Below are positions 10,788-19,001 of a stretch of 64,000 bases of DNA, piece after piece. The stretch's first letter is position 1; the number at the start of each line of letters is the position of its first letter. Origin of the DNA: CAVXFL01 sp963761015. Its GTDB lineage: Bacteria > Pseudomonadota > Alphaproteobacteria > Acetobacterales > Acetobacteraceae. The stretch lies in the NCBI GenBank assembly GCA_963761015.1, contig CAVXFL010000016.1:186001-250000 (forward strand), written 5' to 3'. Both the position numbers and the translations under genes were made by a program. The notes beneath the pieces are model-generated. The model did no database searches. It worked only from the letters and a program-made list of their open reading frames with translations, and was not told where the DNA came from.

Positions 10788-11912
10788 GTGAGGCGCGACC
10801 TTTCCGGCGTCGCAACGCCGATCGCCGTGGTCGGCGGCGCGGCGCTGCTGGCGGTCCTGAATCTGGCCACGGCGGCGGCGTCGCCCGTGCATGTGTCGAC
10901 CTTCGTGGTGTCGCTGGCCGGCAAATATCTTTGCTACGCCATGCTCGCGCTGGCGGTCGATCTCGTGTGGGGGTTCGTCGGCATCTTGAGCCTCGGCCAT
11001 GCCGCGTTCTTCGCGCTCGGCGGCTACGCGATGGGCATGTATCTGATGCGCGAGATCGGCGCGCGCGGCGTTTACGGCAATCCGCTGCTACCCGACTTCA
11101 TGGTGTTTCTGAACTGGACGAAACTTCCCTGGTATTGGCACGGTTTCGAGCATTTCTGGCTGGCCTGCCTGATGGTGGCGCTGGTGCCCGGCGTGCTGGC
11201 CGGCGTGTTCGGCTGGCTCGCCTTCCGCAGCCGTGTGACCGGCGTCTATCTCTCGATCATCACGCAGGCGCTGACCTACGCGCTGCTGCTGGCGTTCTTC
11301 CGCAACGACATGGGGTTCGGCGGCAACAACGGCATGACGGACTTCAAGGATATTCTTGGATTCGATCTGCATTCGGACGCAACGCGGGCGGCGCTGCTGG
11401 TGATCACCGCCATGTTCCTGGCCGCCTCGTTCCTGTTCTGCCGCGCGGTGGTTCGCTCGCGCTTCGGCAAGGTGCTGGTCGCGGTGCGCGATGCGGAAAG
11501 CCGCGCGCGCTTTCTCGGCTACCGCCCCGAATCGTACAAGCTGGCGGTGTTCGTCGCCTCCGCGGTGATCGCCGGCATCGGCGGCGCGCTGTACGTGCCG
11601 CAGGTCGGGATCATCAACCCGAGCGAATTCTCGCCGGCCAACTCGATCGAGGCGGTGATCTGGGTCGCGGTCGGCGGACGCGGCACCCTGGCCGGTGCCA
11701 TTCTCGGCGCCGTGCTGGTCAATCTCGGCAAGACCTATTTCACCAGCGCGCTGCCGGAGCTTTGGCTGTACGCGCTCGGCGGGTTGTTCATCGCGGTGAC
11801 GTTGTTCCTGCCGCGGGGCATCATCGGCGCCCTGAGCTGGCGTCCTAGCCGGCGTCCCGCACCGCCCGACCCGACGCCGGAATCGAAGCCGGTGCAGGAG
11901 ATCCTGACGTGA
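10788..11912 (+). CDS. urtC: Urea ABC transporter permease UrtC
   Basis: The 374-residue LivM-type permease starts from GTG, 7 bp after the urtB stop. LSLGHAAFFALGGYAMGMYLM is the signature membrane segment of UrtC, and FFRNDMGFGGNNGMTDFKDI, SRFGKVLVAVRDAESRARFLGY and INPSEFSPANSIEAVIWVAVGGRGTLAGA follow in the right order. It forms the membrane pore with UrtB. The end overlaps the urtD start by 4 bp. Confidence 0.96.
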   Translation: MRRDLSGVATPIAVVGGAALLAVLNLATAAASPVHVSTFVVSLAGKYLCYAMLALAVDLVWGFVGILSLGHAAFFALGGYAMGMYLMREIGARGVYGNPLLPDFMVFLNWTKLPWYWHGFEHFWLACLMVALVPGVLAGVFGWLAFRSRVTGVYLSIITQALTYALLLAFFRNDMGFGGNNGMTDFKDILGFDLHSDATRAALLVITAMFLAASFLFCRAVVRSRFGKVLVAVRDAESRARFLGYRPESYKLAVFVASAVIAGIGGALYVPQVGIINPSEFSPANSIEAVIWVAVGGRGTLAGAILGAVLVNLGKTYFTSALPELWLYALGGLFIAVTLFLPRGIIGALSWRPSRRPAPPDPTPESKPVQEILT

Positions 11913-12670
11913 CCGGCGCGATCGGGGCGGTCGCCGACACGCTGCTTTACCTGGACGGGGTGACTGTCAGCTTCGACGGGTTCCGCGCGCTCAACAGCCT
12001 GTCGCTGGTGCTCGCGCCCGGCGAGATGCGCGCGGTGATCGGGCCGAACGGCGCCGGCAAGACCACGATGATGGACGTGATCACCGGCAAGACGCGGCCA
12101 GACCAGGGCCAGGTAATCTATCGGGCGGACACCGACCTGACGCGCCTCGACGAGGCGGCGATCGCCGAGATGGGCATCGGACGGAAATTCCAGAAACCGA
12201 CCGTCTTCGAGCCGTTGAGCGTTTGGGACAATCTGCTGCTGGCGCTGTCCGGCAAGCGCGGACCGCGCGAGACGCTGTTCGCGCGCGAAACCGGCGAGGA
12301 GCGGGCGCGCATCGCGGCGATCCTGGAGACGATCCGGCTGACCGAGCACCGCAACCGCCGCGCCGCCGATCTCTCGCACGGGCAGAAGCAGTGGCTGGAG
12401 ATCGGCATGCTGCTGGCACAGGACCCGCAACTGCTGCTGGTCGATGAGCCGGTCGCCGGCATGACCGACGGCGAGACCGCGCAGACCGCCGAGCTGCTGC
12501 GCACCATCAACCAGACGCACAGCGTCGTGGTGGTCGAGCACGACATGGGGTTCGTGCGCGCGCTCGGGGTGAAGGTCACGGTGCTGCACGAGGGCGCGGT
12601 GTTGTCGGAGGGCTCCATCGACCATGTTAGTGCCGATCCGCGCGTGATCGAAGTTTATCTGGGGCGCTGA
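11909..12670 (+). CDS. urtD: Urea ABC transporter ATP-binding protein UrtD
   Basis: The 253-residue ATPase has Walker A GPNGAGKTT, the signature LSHGQKQWLEIGM and Walker B LLLVDEPVAGMTDGET. The LSHGQKQWLEIGMLL form and IGRKFQKPTVFEPLSVWDNL distinguish UrtD from the branched-chain amino acid homologue LivG. The GTG start lies within the urtC stop region (GTGA). One of two ATPases powering urea uptake. Confidence 0.96.
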   Translation: MTGAIGAVADTLLYLDGVTVSFDGFRALNSLSLVLAPGEMRAVIGPNGAGKTTMMDVITGKTRPDQGQVIYRADTDLTRLDEAAIAEMGIGRKFQKPTVFEPLSVWDNLLLALSGKRGPRETLFARETGEERARIAAILETIRLTEHRNRRAADLSHGQKQWLEIGMLLAQDPQLLLVDEPVAGMTDGETAQTAELLRTINQTHSVVVVEHDMGFVRALGVKVTVLHEGAVLSEGSIDHVSADPRVIEVYLGR

Positions 12671-12671
12671 G

Positions 12672-13367
12672 ATGCTGGAGGCGAGCGAGGTCGATTTGCA
12701 TTACGGCGCGGCGATCGCGCTGCGCGGCGTGTCGATCAGCGCCGAGCCGGGCGTGGTGACGTGCCTGCTCGGGCGCAACGGCGTGGGCAAGACCAGTCTG
12801 TTGCGCGCCATCATGGGCACGCATCCGATCACGCGTGGCGCGATTCGCTGGGACGGCGCGGAGATCAGCCGGATTCCCACCTACGATCGGGCGCGGCGCG
12901 GCATCGGCTACGTGCCGCAGGGGCGCGACATCTTTCCGCTGCTGACCGTGCGCGAGAACCTGGAAACCGGCTTCGCCGTATTGCCGCGCCGGCAGCGGCG
13001 CGTGCCCGACGAAATTTTCGAGCTGTTCCCGGTGTTGAAAACCATGCTGCGCCGGCGCGGCGGCGATCTCTCGGGTGGGCAGCAGCAGCAGCTCGCGATC
13101 GCCCGCGCGCTGGTGACGCGGCCGCGGCTGTTACTGCTCGACGAGCCGACTGAAGGCATTCAGCCGAGCATCATCAAGGAGATCGGTCGCGTGATCGCGC
13201 GCCTGCGCGAGCGCGGCGACATGGCGATCCTGCTGGTCGAGCAGTATTACGAGTTCGCGCGCGAGTTGGCCGAGACGATCGCGGTGATGGATCGCGGCAC
13301 GATCGTGCTGGCCGGGCGGCGGGGGGAACTCGACGAGGGCGATGTGCGGCGGCACCTGTCGGTCTGA
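12672..13367 (+). CDS. urtE: Urea ABC transporter ATP-binding protein UrtE
   Basis: The 231-residue ATPase has Walker A GRNGVGKTS, signature LSGGQQQQLAIARAL and Walker B LLLLDEPTEGIQPSI, which is the UrtE (LivF-like) pattern. VDLHYGAAIALRGVS opens the protein. The start ATG is 2 bp after the urtD stop. The 3' end overlaps the ureD start by 26 bp, so ureD is in the same operon as the transporter. Confidence 0.96.
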   Translation: MLEASEVDLHYGAAIALRGVSISAEPGVVTCLLGRNGVGKTSLLRAIMGTHPITRGAIRWDGAEISRIPTYDRARRGIGYVPQGRDIFPLLTVRENLETGFAVLPRRQRRVPDEIFELFPVLKTMLRRRGGDLSGGQQQQLAIARALVTRPRLLLLDEPTEGIQPSIIKEIGRVIARLRERGDMAILLVEQYYEFARELAETIAVMDRGTIVLAGRRGELDEGDVRRHLSV

Positions 13368-14235
13368 GGCCGTCGCGCGGCATCAGCGGGCGGTCGGCGA
13401 GTTGCGCGTGTCGGTGCGGCGGCGGGAAGACGCGACCGTGCTCGGCCGGCTGCGTCAATCGGGCTGTCTGAAGGCGCGCACGCCGCGAGCCGAGAACGCG
13501 GGCTGGCTCGATCTGGTCACGTTGAACGTGTCCGGCGGCGTCGCGGCGGGCGACCGGCTGGAGAGCGCGTTCGCGGTGGGCGAGGGGGCGCGGGCGAACA
13601 TCGCCGGTCAGGCGGCCGAGCGGTTCTATCGCGCGCTGCCCGGCGCGCCGCCGGCCCGCCTGCGCACGAGCGTCAGCGTGGCCGCCGGGGGTTTTGCGGA
13701 ATGGCTGCCGCAGCAGTCGATCCTGTTCGACGGTTGCGCGCTGGATCGCGAATTGTCCGTGGAGCTTGCCCGGGACGCGTCGTTTCTCGGGGTTGAAACA
13801 CTGGTGTTCGGGCGGGCGGCCATGGGCGAGTCGGTCGCCGGGGGCCGGGTGCGCGACGTGATTCGCATCCGCCGCGACGGTCGGCTGCTGCTGCACGATG
13901 CCGTCCGGCTGAACGGTGCTATCGCCGAGCATCTCGCGCGCCCGGCCGTGGCCGCCGGCGCGCGGGCGGTCGCAACCTTAATCTACGTTGCCCCGGAGGC
14001 GGAGGCGTTTGTCGAGCGGGCGCGCGCCGCGTTGTACGAGCGTCGCGATGACGAGCAGCCGGATGCCCGGGTCAAGCGCGGGCATGACGGTGTGCAAGCT
14101 GGCGTCAGCGGCTGGGAGGGGATGCTGCTCGCCCGCATGCTCGCTCCCGACGGCGCGACGCTGCGCGCCGCGATTGTTGCGGGCTTGCAGGCGATCCGCG
14201 GTGGGCGGACGCTGCCGCGCGTCTGGCTGTGCTGA
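13342..14235 (+). CDS. ureD: Urease accessory protein UreD
   Basis: The 297-residue protein has the UreD/UreH landmarks LVTLNVSGGVAAGDRLE, GARANIAGQAAERFYRA, GFAEWLPQQSILFDG and GVETLVFGRAAMGE. UreD helps load nickel into apo-urease together with UreF and UreG. The ATG at 13342 overlaps urtE and gives MCGGTCRSEAVARHQRAVGEL. Near the C-terminus the palindromic repeat at 14064-14084 encodes PDARVKRGHDG, a peptide foreign to UreD, within an otherwise normal helix region. No ureF, ureG or ureC is in the window. Confidence 0.93.
   Translation: MCGGTCRSEAVARHQRAVGELRVSVRRREDATVLGRLRQSGCLKARTPRAENAGWLDLVTLNVSGGVAAGDRLESAFAVGEGARANIAGQAAERFYRALPGAPPARLRTSVSVAAGGFAEWLPQQSILFDGCALDRELSVELARDASFLGVETLVFGRAAMGESVAGGRVRDVIRIRRDGRLLLHDAVRLNGAIAEHLARPAVAAGARAVATLIYVAPEAEAFVERARAALYERRDDEQPDARVKRGHDGVQAGVSGWEGMLLARMLAPDGATLRAAIVAGLQAIRGGRTLPRVWLC
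14064..14084. repeat. Palindromic repeat inside ureD
   Basis: TGCCCGGGTCAAGCGCGGGCA is a short palindrome whose translation ARVKRGHD matches the much-repeated ARVKPGHD peptide encoded by dispersed repeats in alphaproteobacterial genomes. Here it is inserted in frame. Confidence 0.65.
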
Positions 14236-14285
14236 GGCGCATTGAATCCAACGCAGCACGAAAAGTTACAAGCCGCGCAAGCGGA

Positions 14286-14425
14286 AACGACGTTCCCGAC
14301 GGCACCAGGCTGGTCACCGTGCATGAGCCGATGCGTTGATTCCGTATGAAATTTTCTTTACGCCGATGGCGAGATCGAGCTGAACGCAGGATTGCCGCGC
14401 GCGACACTGTGCTCGCCAGCACCGA
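14286..14425 (+). pseudogene. Remnant of a ureA-ureB junction
   Basis: The sequence from about 14286 reads as the last 18 codons of ureA with one base lost: FPDGTRLVTVHEPMR then stop, against FPDGTKLVTVHEPIR of the intact gene at 18364-18666. It runs straight into a ureB start region (GEIF, then ADGEIELNAGLPRATL with one more frame change) matching EIFPADGDIELNAGLPQTVL at 18663. Similarity fades near 14425. It cannot encode either subunit, and lies directly downstream of ureD, where ureA is normally found. Confidence 0.85.
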
Positions 14426-14442
14426 AGACGAGCAAAAATTGC

Positions 14443-14471
14443 TTGCATCGGCCTGCGGTCGCCAATAGGTT
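14443..14471 (+). promoter_or_regulatory. Putative sigma-70 promoter of fmdA
   Basis: TTGCAT (14443-14448) and TAGGTT (14466-14471) are separated by exactly 17 bp. The same arrangement, TGCTTGCAT-N17-TAGGGT, occurs upstream of ureA at 18177-18205. Individual matches to consensus are modest, so the shared spacing is the main evidence. The fmdA GTG is about 90 bp downstream of the implied start point. Confidence 0.35.
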
Positions 14472-14566
14472 CTTCGTGATTCGATCGACTGCCGAGGGGC
14501 GTCGTCGCATTTCTCGGCATTCCGGCTTTTCATCGAAGTGCACGGAAAAAACCGAGGAGAATCACA

Positions 14567-15796
14567 GTGCCGAAAACAGCATTCCACGTCGATCTGACGC
14601 GTCCCCCGGAGGCGGCTCAGATTAAGACGATGAACCGCTGGCATCCCGACATTCCGATGGTCGAGATGTTCAAGCCGGGTGACGAGTTTCGCGTCGAGTG
14701 CTTCGATTGGACCGGCGGGCAGATCGTCGACGACGACAGCGCCAACGACGTGCGCGACGTCAACCTCACCAAAGTGCATTACCTGAGCGGCCCGTTCGGA
14801 GTGGAAGGGGCGGAGCCGGGCGACCTGATGGTCGTGGATCTGCTCGACATCGGCGCCCTGCCGGCCTCGCCCTGGGGCTTCACCGGCATCTTCGCGAAGG
14901 AGAACGGCGGCGGGTTCCTGGTCGATCACTATCCGCAGGCGCGCAAGGCGATCTGGAATTTCCATGGCATGTACACCGATTCGCGGCATGTGCCAGGGGT
15001 GCGCTGGCCGGGCATCATCCATCCCGGGCTGATCGGCTGCCTGCCCGACCGCAAGCTCCTGGATACGGCGAACAAGCGCGAGGCCGAACTGATCGCGACC
15101 AATCCCAACCGCGTTCCGCCGCTGGCCGCGCCGCCGTTCGCCGATACGGCGCTGATGGGGCAGATGACCGGCAAGAAGGCACACGACGCCGCGGCGGAGG
15201 GATGGCGCACGGTGCCGCCGCGCGAGCACGGCGGCAACTGCGACATCAAGAATCTCTCGCGCGGCTCGCGCATCTTCTTCCCGGTCTATGTGAAGGGCGG
15301 CGGCCTCGCCATGGGCGACATCCACTGGTCGCAGGGCGATGGCGAGATCACCTTCTGCGGCGCCATCGAGATGGCCGGGTGGATCGACATCGGCGTGGAC
15401 GTGATCAAGGGTGGCATGCAGAAGTACGGAATCACCAACCCGATCTTCATGCCGAGCCGGCAGGAGCCGCACTTCTCCGACTATCTGGTGTTCGAGGGCA
15501 TTTCGGTCGACGAAATGACCGGCAAGCAGCACTATCTGGACGCCCACATCGCCTATCGCCGCGCCTGTCTCAACGCGATCGAATACCTGAAGAAGTTCGG
15601 CTACACCGGGGAACAGGCTTACGTCATACTCGGGACCGCCCCGGTCGAGGGGCGCATCAGCGGCATCGTCGACATCCCGAACGCCTGCTGCACGCTCGCG
15701 ATCCCGACTGCGATCTTCGATTTCGACATCCGGCCCTCGAAGAGCGGACCGAAGCACGAGGTTGCGGCCGGGCACGACGTGGCCGTCTGCACCTAG
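14567..15796 (+). CDS. fmdA: Formamidase (acetamidase/formamidase family)
   Basis: The 409-residue protein is full length for FmdA, which hydrolyses formamide to formate and ammonia in the cytoplasm. HPDIPMVEMFKPGDEFRVEC, the HYLSGPFGVEGAEPGDLMVVD segment, GGNCDIKNLSRGSRIFFPVYV and MGDIHWSQGDGEITFCGAIE are family landmarks. The GTG start at 14567 is preceded by GAGGAG at the right distance. It follows the ureAB remnant and is transcribed with the amide channel and fmdB genes, giving a compact amide-nitrogen unit beside the urea transporter. Confidence 0.95.
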   Translation: MPKTAFHVDLTRPPEAAQIKTMNRWHPDIPMVEMFKPGDEFRVECFDWTGGQIVDDDSANDVRDVNLTKVHYLSGPFGVEGAEPGDLMVVDLLDIGALPASPWGFTGIFAKENGGGFLVDHYPQARKAIWNFHGMYTDSRHVPGVRWPGIIHPGLIGCLPDRKLLDTANKREAELIATNPNRVPPLAAPPFADTALMGQMTGKKAHDAAAEGWRTVPPREHGGNCDIKNLSRGSRIFFPVYVKGGGLAMGDIHWSQGDGEITFCGAIEMAGWIDIGVDVIKGGMQKYGITNPIFMPSRQEPHFSDYLVFEGISVDEMTGKQHYLDAHIAYRRACLNAIEYLKKFGYTGEQAYVILGTAPVEGRISGIVDIPNACCTLAIPTAIFDFDIRPSKSGPKHEVAAGHDVAVCT

Positions 15797-15894
15797 CGTA
15801 GCGACGAGGGGCGAGGGCAAGTCCTTCGCTCCTCGCCGCGCTTCCCGGCGTAACCGCGCGGTCCTTGCCTGCGCGCGCCTTGGAGGAAACAGCG

Positions 15895-16437
15895 ATGTTG
15901 CTTGGGCTCGGATTGTTCTGGGTCGGTGCCGTGCTCAGCCTGAATGGACTGTGGTTGCTCGGCAAGATCGGCGACAACGAGATCGGCGTGATCGATGTGT
16001 TCGTGGGGACCCTCACCGGCATCATCGCGCTTTATCTGGCGTTCGGACCGGGCGCCAACGCGGCCAGCATCAAGGGCGCCGCGTTCCTGCTGCTGTTCAC
16101 GTTCACCTACTACTGGGTGGCCTGGAACCGCTGGAACAAGCAGGCCGACGGTCGCGGTCTGGGCTGGTTCTGTCTGTTCGTCGCCATCACCACCATCCCG
16201 GTGTTCCTGCAGACCCTTTCCGCCGCCAGCACCACCTGGGACATCTGGCTCGGCATCTGCTGGCTGTCCTGGGGCGTGCTGTGGTTCCTGTTCTTCCTGA
16301 TCCTGGCACTCGGCTGGAGGAGTCTCACCATGGCCACGGGCGTGCTTTGCGCGTTGGAGGGCGTCTATACCGGTTGGATCCCCGGATATCTGCTGTTGAC
16401 CGGCGCGATGCCGGGCTTTCCCCTGCCGCACGGCTGA
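15895..16437 (+). CDS. AmiS/UreI family urea/amide channel
   Basis: The 180-residue protein has six hydrophobic segments and the AmiS/UreI landmarks VGTLTGIIALYLAFG, FTFTYYWVAWNRW and the C-terminal ATGVLCALEGVYTGWIPGYLLL. These channels pass urea or short-chain amides across the inner membrane. A GGAGG ribosome-binding site 9 bp upstream supports the ATG at 15895. Its place after formamidase suggests formamide or another short amide as substrate, but urea is equally plausible from the family. Confidence 0.93.
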   Translation: MLLGLGLFWVGAVLSLNGLWLLGKIGDNEIGVIDVFVGTLTGIIALYLAFGPGANAASIKGAAFLLLFTFTYYWVAWNRWNKQADGRGLGWFCLFVAITTIPVFLQTLSAASTTWDIWLGICWLSWGVLWFLFFLILALGWRSLTMATGVLCALEGVYTGWIPGYLLLTGAMPGFPLPHG

Positions 16438-16463
16438 CCGCGAGCGAACCGAGGAAGTGTGGC

Positions 16464-16802
16464 ATGCCCGTCTATGATTACGCCTGCGAGAGTTGCGGCC
16501 CCTTCAGCGCCCAAGCCGGCATGGCCGCGTTCGACCAGCCGGCACCCTGCGGGCAGTGCGGCCGGCCGAGCCCGCGGATGGTCGCCGCGCCCAATCTGGG
16601 GCGGACGGAACGATCGGCGCGGATCGCGCACGAGCGCAACGAACGCAGCGCGCACGAACCGCGTGTCGTCACGCATGAGCAGCTTCATGGCAAAACGGGT
16701 GCGCATCGCCACGGCCACGCGCACCGCGCGCCGCCGCCGGGGGCAAGCCGGCTCGGCAGCAATCTGCAGCAATCGCCGCATCGTTCGCTGATCGGCCACT
16801 GA
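16464..16802 (+). CDS. fmdB: FmdB family zinc ribbon protein
   Basis: The 112-residue protein opens MPVYDYACESCGPF and has a second pair in PCGQCGRPSPRMV, giving the CxxC...CxxC zinc ribbon of the FmdB putative regulatory family. The rest is a histidine- and arginine-rich, low-complexity tail ending in PHRSLIGH. FmdB is named from the amide operon of Methylophilus, where it is thought to regulate formamidase. The operon position after fmdA and the amide channel fits this. GAGGAAG precedes the start. Confidence 0.9.
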   Translation: MPVYDYACESCGPFSAQAGMAAFDQPAPCGQCGRPSPRMVAAPNLGRTERSARIAHERNERSAHEPRVVTHEQLHGKTGAHRHGHAHRAPPPGASRLGSNLQQSPHRSLIGH

Positions 16803-16824
16803 GCCGGCCGGGCGGTTGTCAGGG

Positions 16825-17217
16825 GTGAGCCGGCAGGCGGTCATATCGTTTGCGTGGGTGGCGGCCGGCGGCGCACTCGGCAGCATGGCGCGATTCTGGC
16901 TGGCTGCGGCGATGACGGCGCTGACCGGCCCGCGCTTTCCCTGGGGCACGCTGCTGATCAACGTCGTCGGCTCGTTTGTCATCGGACTGGTCGACGCGCT
17001 GACCGCGACCGATGGGCGATTCTATGTGCCGATGGAGATACGCGCCTTCGTGATGGTCGGCATCTGCGGCGGCTTCACCACGTTCTCCTCGTTCAGCCTG
17101 CAAACGCTCGAACTGATTTCGAGCGCCGAGATCGTGCCGGCGGCGGGCTACATCGTGGGTTCGGTCGCGCTCTGCCTCGTGTTCGTGTGGATCGGGGTCG
17201 TGATAGGTCGAATGTGA
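16825..17217 (+). CDS. fluC: Fluoride efflux channel FluC/CrcB
   Basis: The roughly 130-residue, four-helix protein has the Fluc signatures GGALGSMARFWL, LLINVVGSFVIGL and GICGGFTTFSSFS. The last carries the TTFSSF phenylalanine box lining the fluoride pore. It exports fluoride as a dual-topology dimer. I prefer the GTG at 16825 (MSRQAVISFAWV); an in-frame TTG at 16816 is the alternative. No fluoride riboswitch is recognisable upstream; the leader is only 13-22 bp long after fmdB, so it probably shares that transcript. Confidence 0.93.
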   Translation: MSRQAVISFAWVAAGGALGSMARFWLAAAMTALTGPRFPWGTLLINVVGSFVIGLVDALTATDGRFYVPMEIRAFVMVGICGGFTTFSSFSLQTLELISSAEIVPAAGYIVGSVALCLVFVWIGVVIGRM

Positions 17218-17250
17218 TGCGGCCGCGCGCCGCGTCGGGCGGGAGGGCGC

Positions 17251-18070
17251 ATGGACAAGGTCGTGATCGCGGTGCTCGACCGTCCGGACGAGGCTGCGGA
17301 CCTGCTGTCCGCGGCGGTGCGGCTGCGCGATCTGATGAGCGCCGGGCATGTCTTCGCCCTCGCGGTTCGCGTTCCGCCGCTCGCCACCATCATGCCGACC
17401 GAGGAGGTGCTGACGGCCGCGCGCGAGGCCGAGATCCGCGTCGAGCAGGAAAACTGGGCCGGGCTGCTCAAGGCTGCTTTCGACACTTGGTGCGGCGCTG
17501 CCGATCGCCGGGCAGCCGATGTCGCGTGGGTTGACATCGAGCGCGATCTCGAAGCGGCGCTGGCGGAGTACCGGCGGCCCTTCCGCGGACTTGATCGTGG
17601 CGCGGCCGTCACCGAAAGGCGGATCGCGGGCGCGGCACGTGCTGCACGCGGCGCTGTTTGCATCGGGCAAGCCGGTCCTGATCGTGCCGGCGGGCGGGCT
17701 GGCGGGTTTCGGCAATGTCGTGGCGATTGCGTGGAAGGACGACGCGCGCGTTCCCCAGGCCGTCCTGTCGGCCGTACCGGTCCTGCGGCGTGCCGCGCGC
17801 GTGCATGTGCTGCGGGCGGGTGAGCAAGCCGCGGGAGCGGACGGGGTTCCGGCGATCCTGCGCGAGCATTCGGTCGCCGTGGAGTTGCATGACGTGGCAG
17901 CCGATGACGGCTCGACCGGGGCGCAGCTGCTCGCCGAGGCTCATCGGCTCGGCGCCGACATGTTGGTCATGGGCGCGTACGGACACGGCGAATGGCGCGA
18001 GGCGCTGTTCGGCGGAGTCACGCGGTACATGCTGGGACACGCCGATCTGCCTGTTTTCATGCGGCACTGA
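17251..18070 (+). CDS. Universal stress protein (frameshifted here)
   Basis: The first reading frame (MDKVVIAVLDRPDEAADLL) and the second (DLIVARPSPKGGSRARHVLH, then LVMGAYGHGEWREALFGGVTRYML) are the two halves of a UspA-type protein. The GAYGHGEWRE...GGVTRYML segment is the family's ATP-binding/dimer signature. An extra C at 17571/17572 (TACCGG for TACGG) separates them; removing it joins the frames as ALAEYGGPSADLIVARP. The rebuilt length is about 272 residues, so it probably contains two degenerate Usp repeats. It lies 33 bp after fluC. Confidence 0.82.
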
Positions 18071-18176
18071 TTGCGCTGCCGGGCGTAGCGGGCTCCGCGG
18101 TGATCCGGTGTCGGCGAACGATGCCGGCGCATGGCGTGAATCTTGCGGAGTGAACGCGTCGCCGCGCGGGAACTGC

Positions 18177-18205
18177 TTGCATTTGCCGCTACACGACAGT
18201 AGGGT
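18177..18205 (+). promoter_or_regulatory. Putative sigma-70 promoter of ureAB
   Basis: TTGCAT (18177-18182), 17 bp, then TAGGGT (18200-18205). It is the twin of the element before fmdA, including the upstream TGC. The implied transcript has a leader of about 155 nt before the ureA GTG. Confidence 0.35.
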
Positions 18206-18363
18206 TTTTGCTAATCCGTACCGGCGAAGCTGCCGATGACACGCATGGCTGCAATCCATCAATCCCGAAATAGTATTGGCGGGTGCGCGTTGCGGCGGCG
18301 TTCCTGCATGCCGGCCGGCAACATCGACAGAGCGGGAGCGAATAACCCGGCCGGGAGGCTTCC

Positions 18364-18666
18364 GTGAACCTGACGCCGCGCGAGAAGGACAAGCTGCTGA
18401 TCGCCATGGCGGCGATGGTGGCGCGGCGGCGGCTGGAGCGCGGCGTGAAACTCAACTACCCCGAAGCCATCGCGCTGATCACCGATTTCGTGGTCGAGGG
18501 CGCGCGCGACGGGCGCAGCGTCGCCGATCTGATGGAAGCCGGTGCGCAGGTGCTGACGCGCGATCAGGTCATGGAAGGTGTCGCGGAGATGATCGCCGAC
18601 GTGCAGGTGGAGGCCACGTTCCCGGACGGCACCAAGCTCGTCACCGTGCACGAGCCGATTCGATGA
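18364..18666 (+). CDS. ureA: Urease subunit gamma
   Basis: The 100-residue protein is the standard length for UreA. It begins MNLTPREKDKLLIAMAAMVARRR and ends FPDGTKLVTVHEPI, both characteristic. The GTG start is preceded by GGGAGG. UreA is the small structural subunit of nickel urease. It overlaps ureB by 4 bp. The catalytic subunit gene ureC does not follow, so within this window the holoenzyme cannot be built. Confidence 0.97.
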   Translation: MNLTPREKDKLLIAMAAMVARRRLERGVKLNYPEAIALITDFVVEGARDGRSVADLMEAGAQVLTRDQVMEGVAEMIADVQVEATFPDGTKLVTVHEPIR

Positions 18667-18977
18667 TCCCGGGCGAGATTTTCCCGGCCGACGGCGATAT
18701 CGAGCTGAACGCCGGGCTGCCGCAGACGGTCCTGACCGTCGCCAACACCGGCGACCGGCCGATCCAGGTGGGCAGCCATTACCATTTCGCCGAAACCAAT
18801 CCCGCGCTGCAATTCGATCGCGCGCGGGCCCGCGGCATGCGGCTCGATATTCCCGCGGGCACGGCGGTGCGCTTCGAGCCGGGGCAGACGCGGGAGATCA
18901 CCTTGATTGGGTATCGCGGGGAACGCATCGTGCAGGGCTTCCGCGGCGATGTCATGGGAAAGCTCGACGACGTCTGA
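18663..18977 (+). CDS. ureB: Urease subunit beta
   Basis: The 104-residue UreB begins MIPGEIFPADGDIELNAG, contains VGSHYHFAETNPALQFDR and RLDIPAGTAVRFEPGQ, and ends YRGERIVQGFRGDVMGKLDDV, all standard. The ATG overlaps the ureA stop (ATGA). Immediately afterwards the strand switches to the SDR gene (stop at 19002), only 24 bp away. In most genomes ureC follows directly; here it has been lost or lies elsewhere. Confidence 0.97.
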   Translation: MIPGEIFPADGDIELNAGLPQTVLTVANTGDRPIQVGSHYHFAETNPALQFDRARARGMRLDIPAGTAVRFEPGQTREITLIGYRGERIVQGFRGDVMGKLDDV

Positions 18978-19001
18978 ATCGGTCGCCCGGTTCGCGACGG
19001 C

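Noticed and set aside
12414..12432. GG-N10-GC match to a sigma-54 promoter inside urtD
   Set aside because: The -12 part reads CCGC instead of TTGC, and the site is within a coding region with no gene start nearby.
16803..16824. Possible fluoride riboswitch before fluC
   Set aside because: The leader between fmdB and fluC is only about 20 bp, too short for a crcB-type aptamer.
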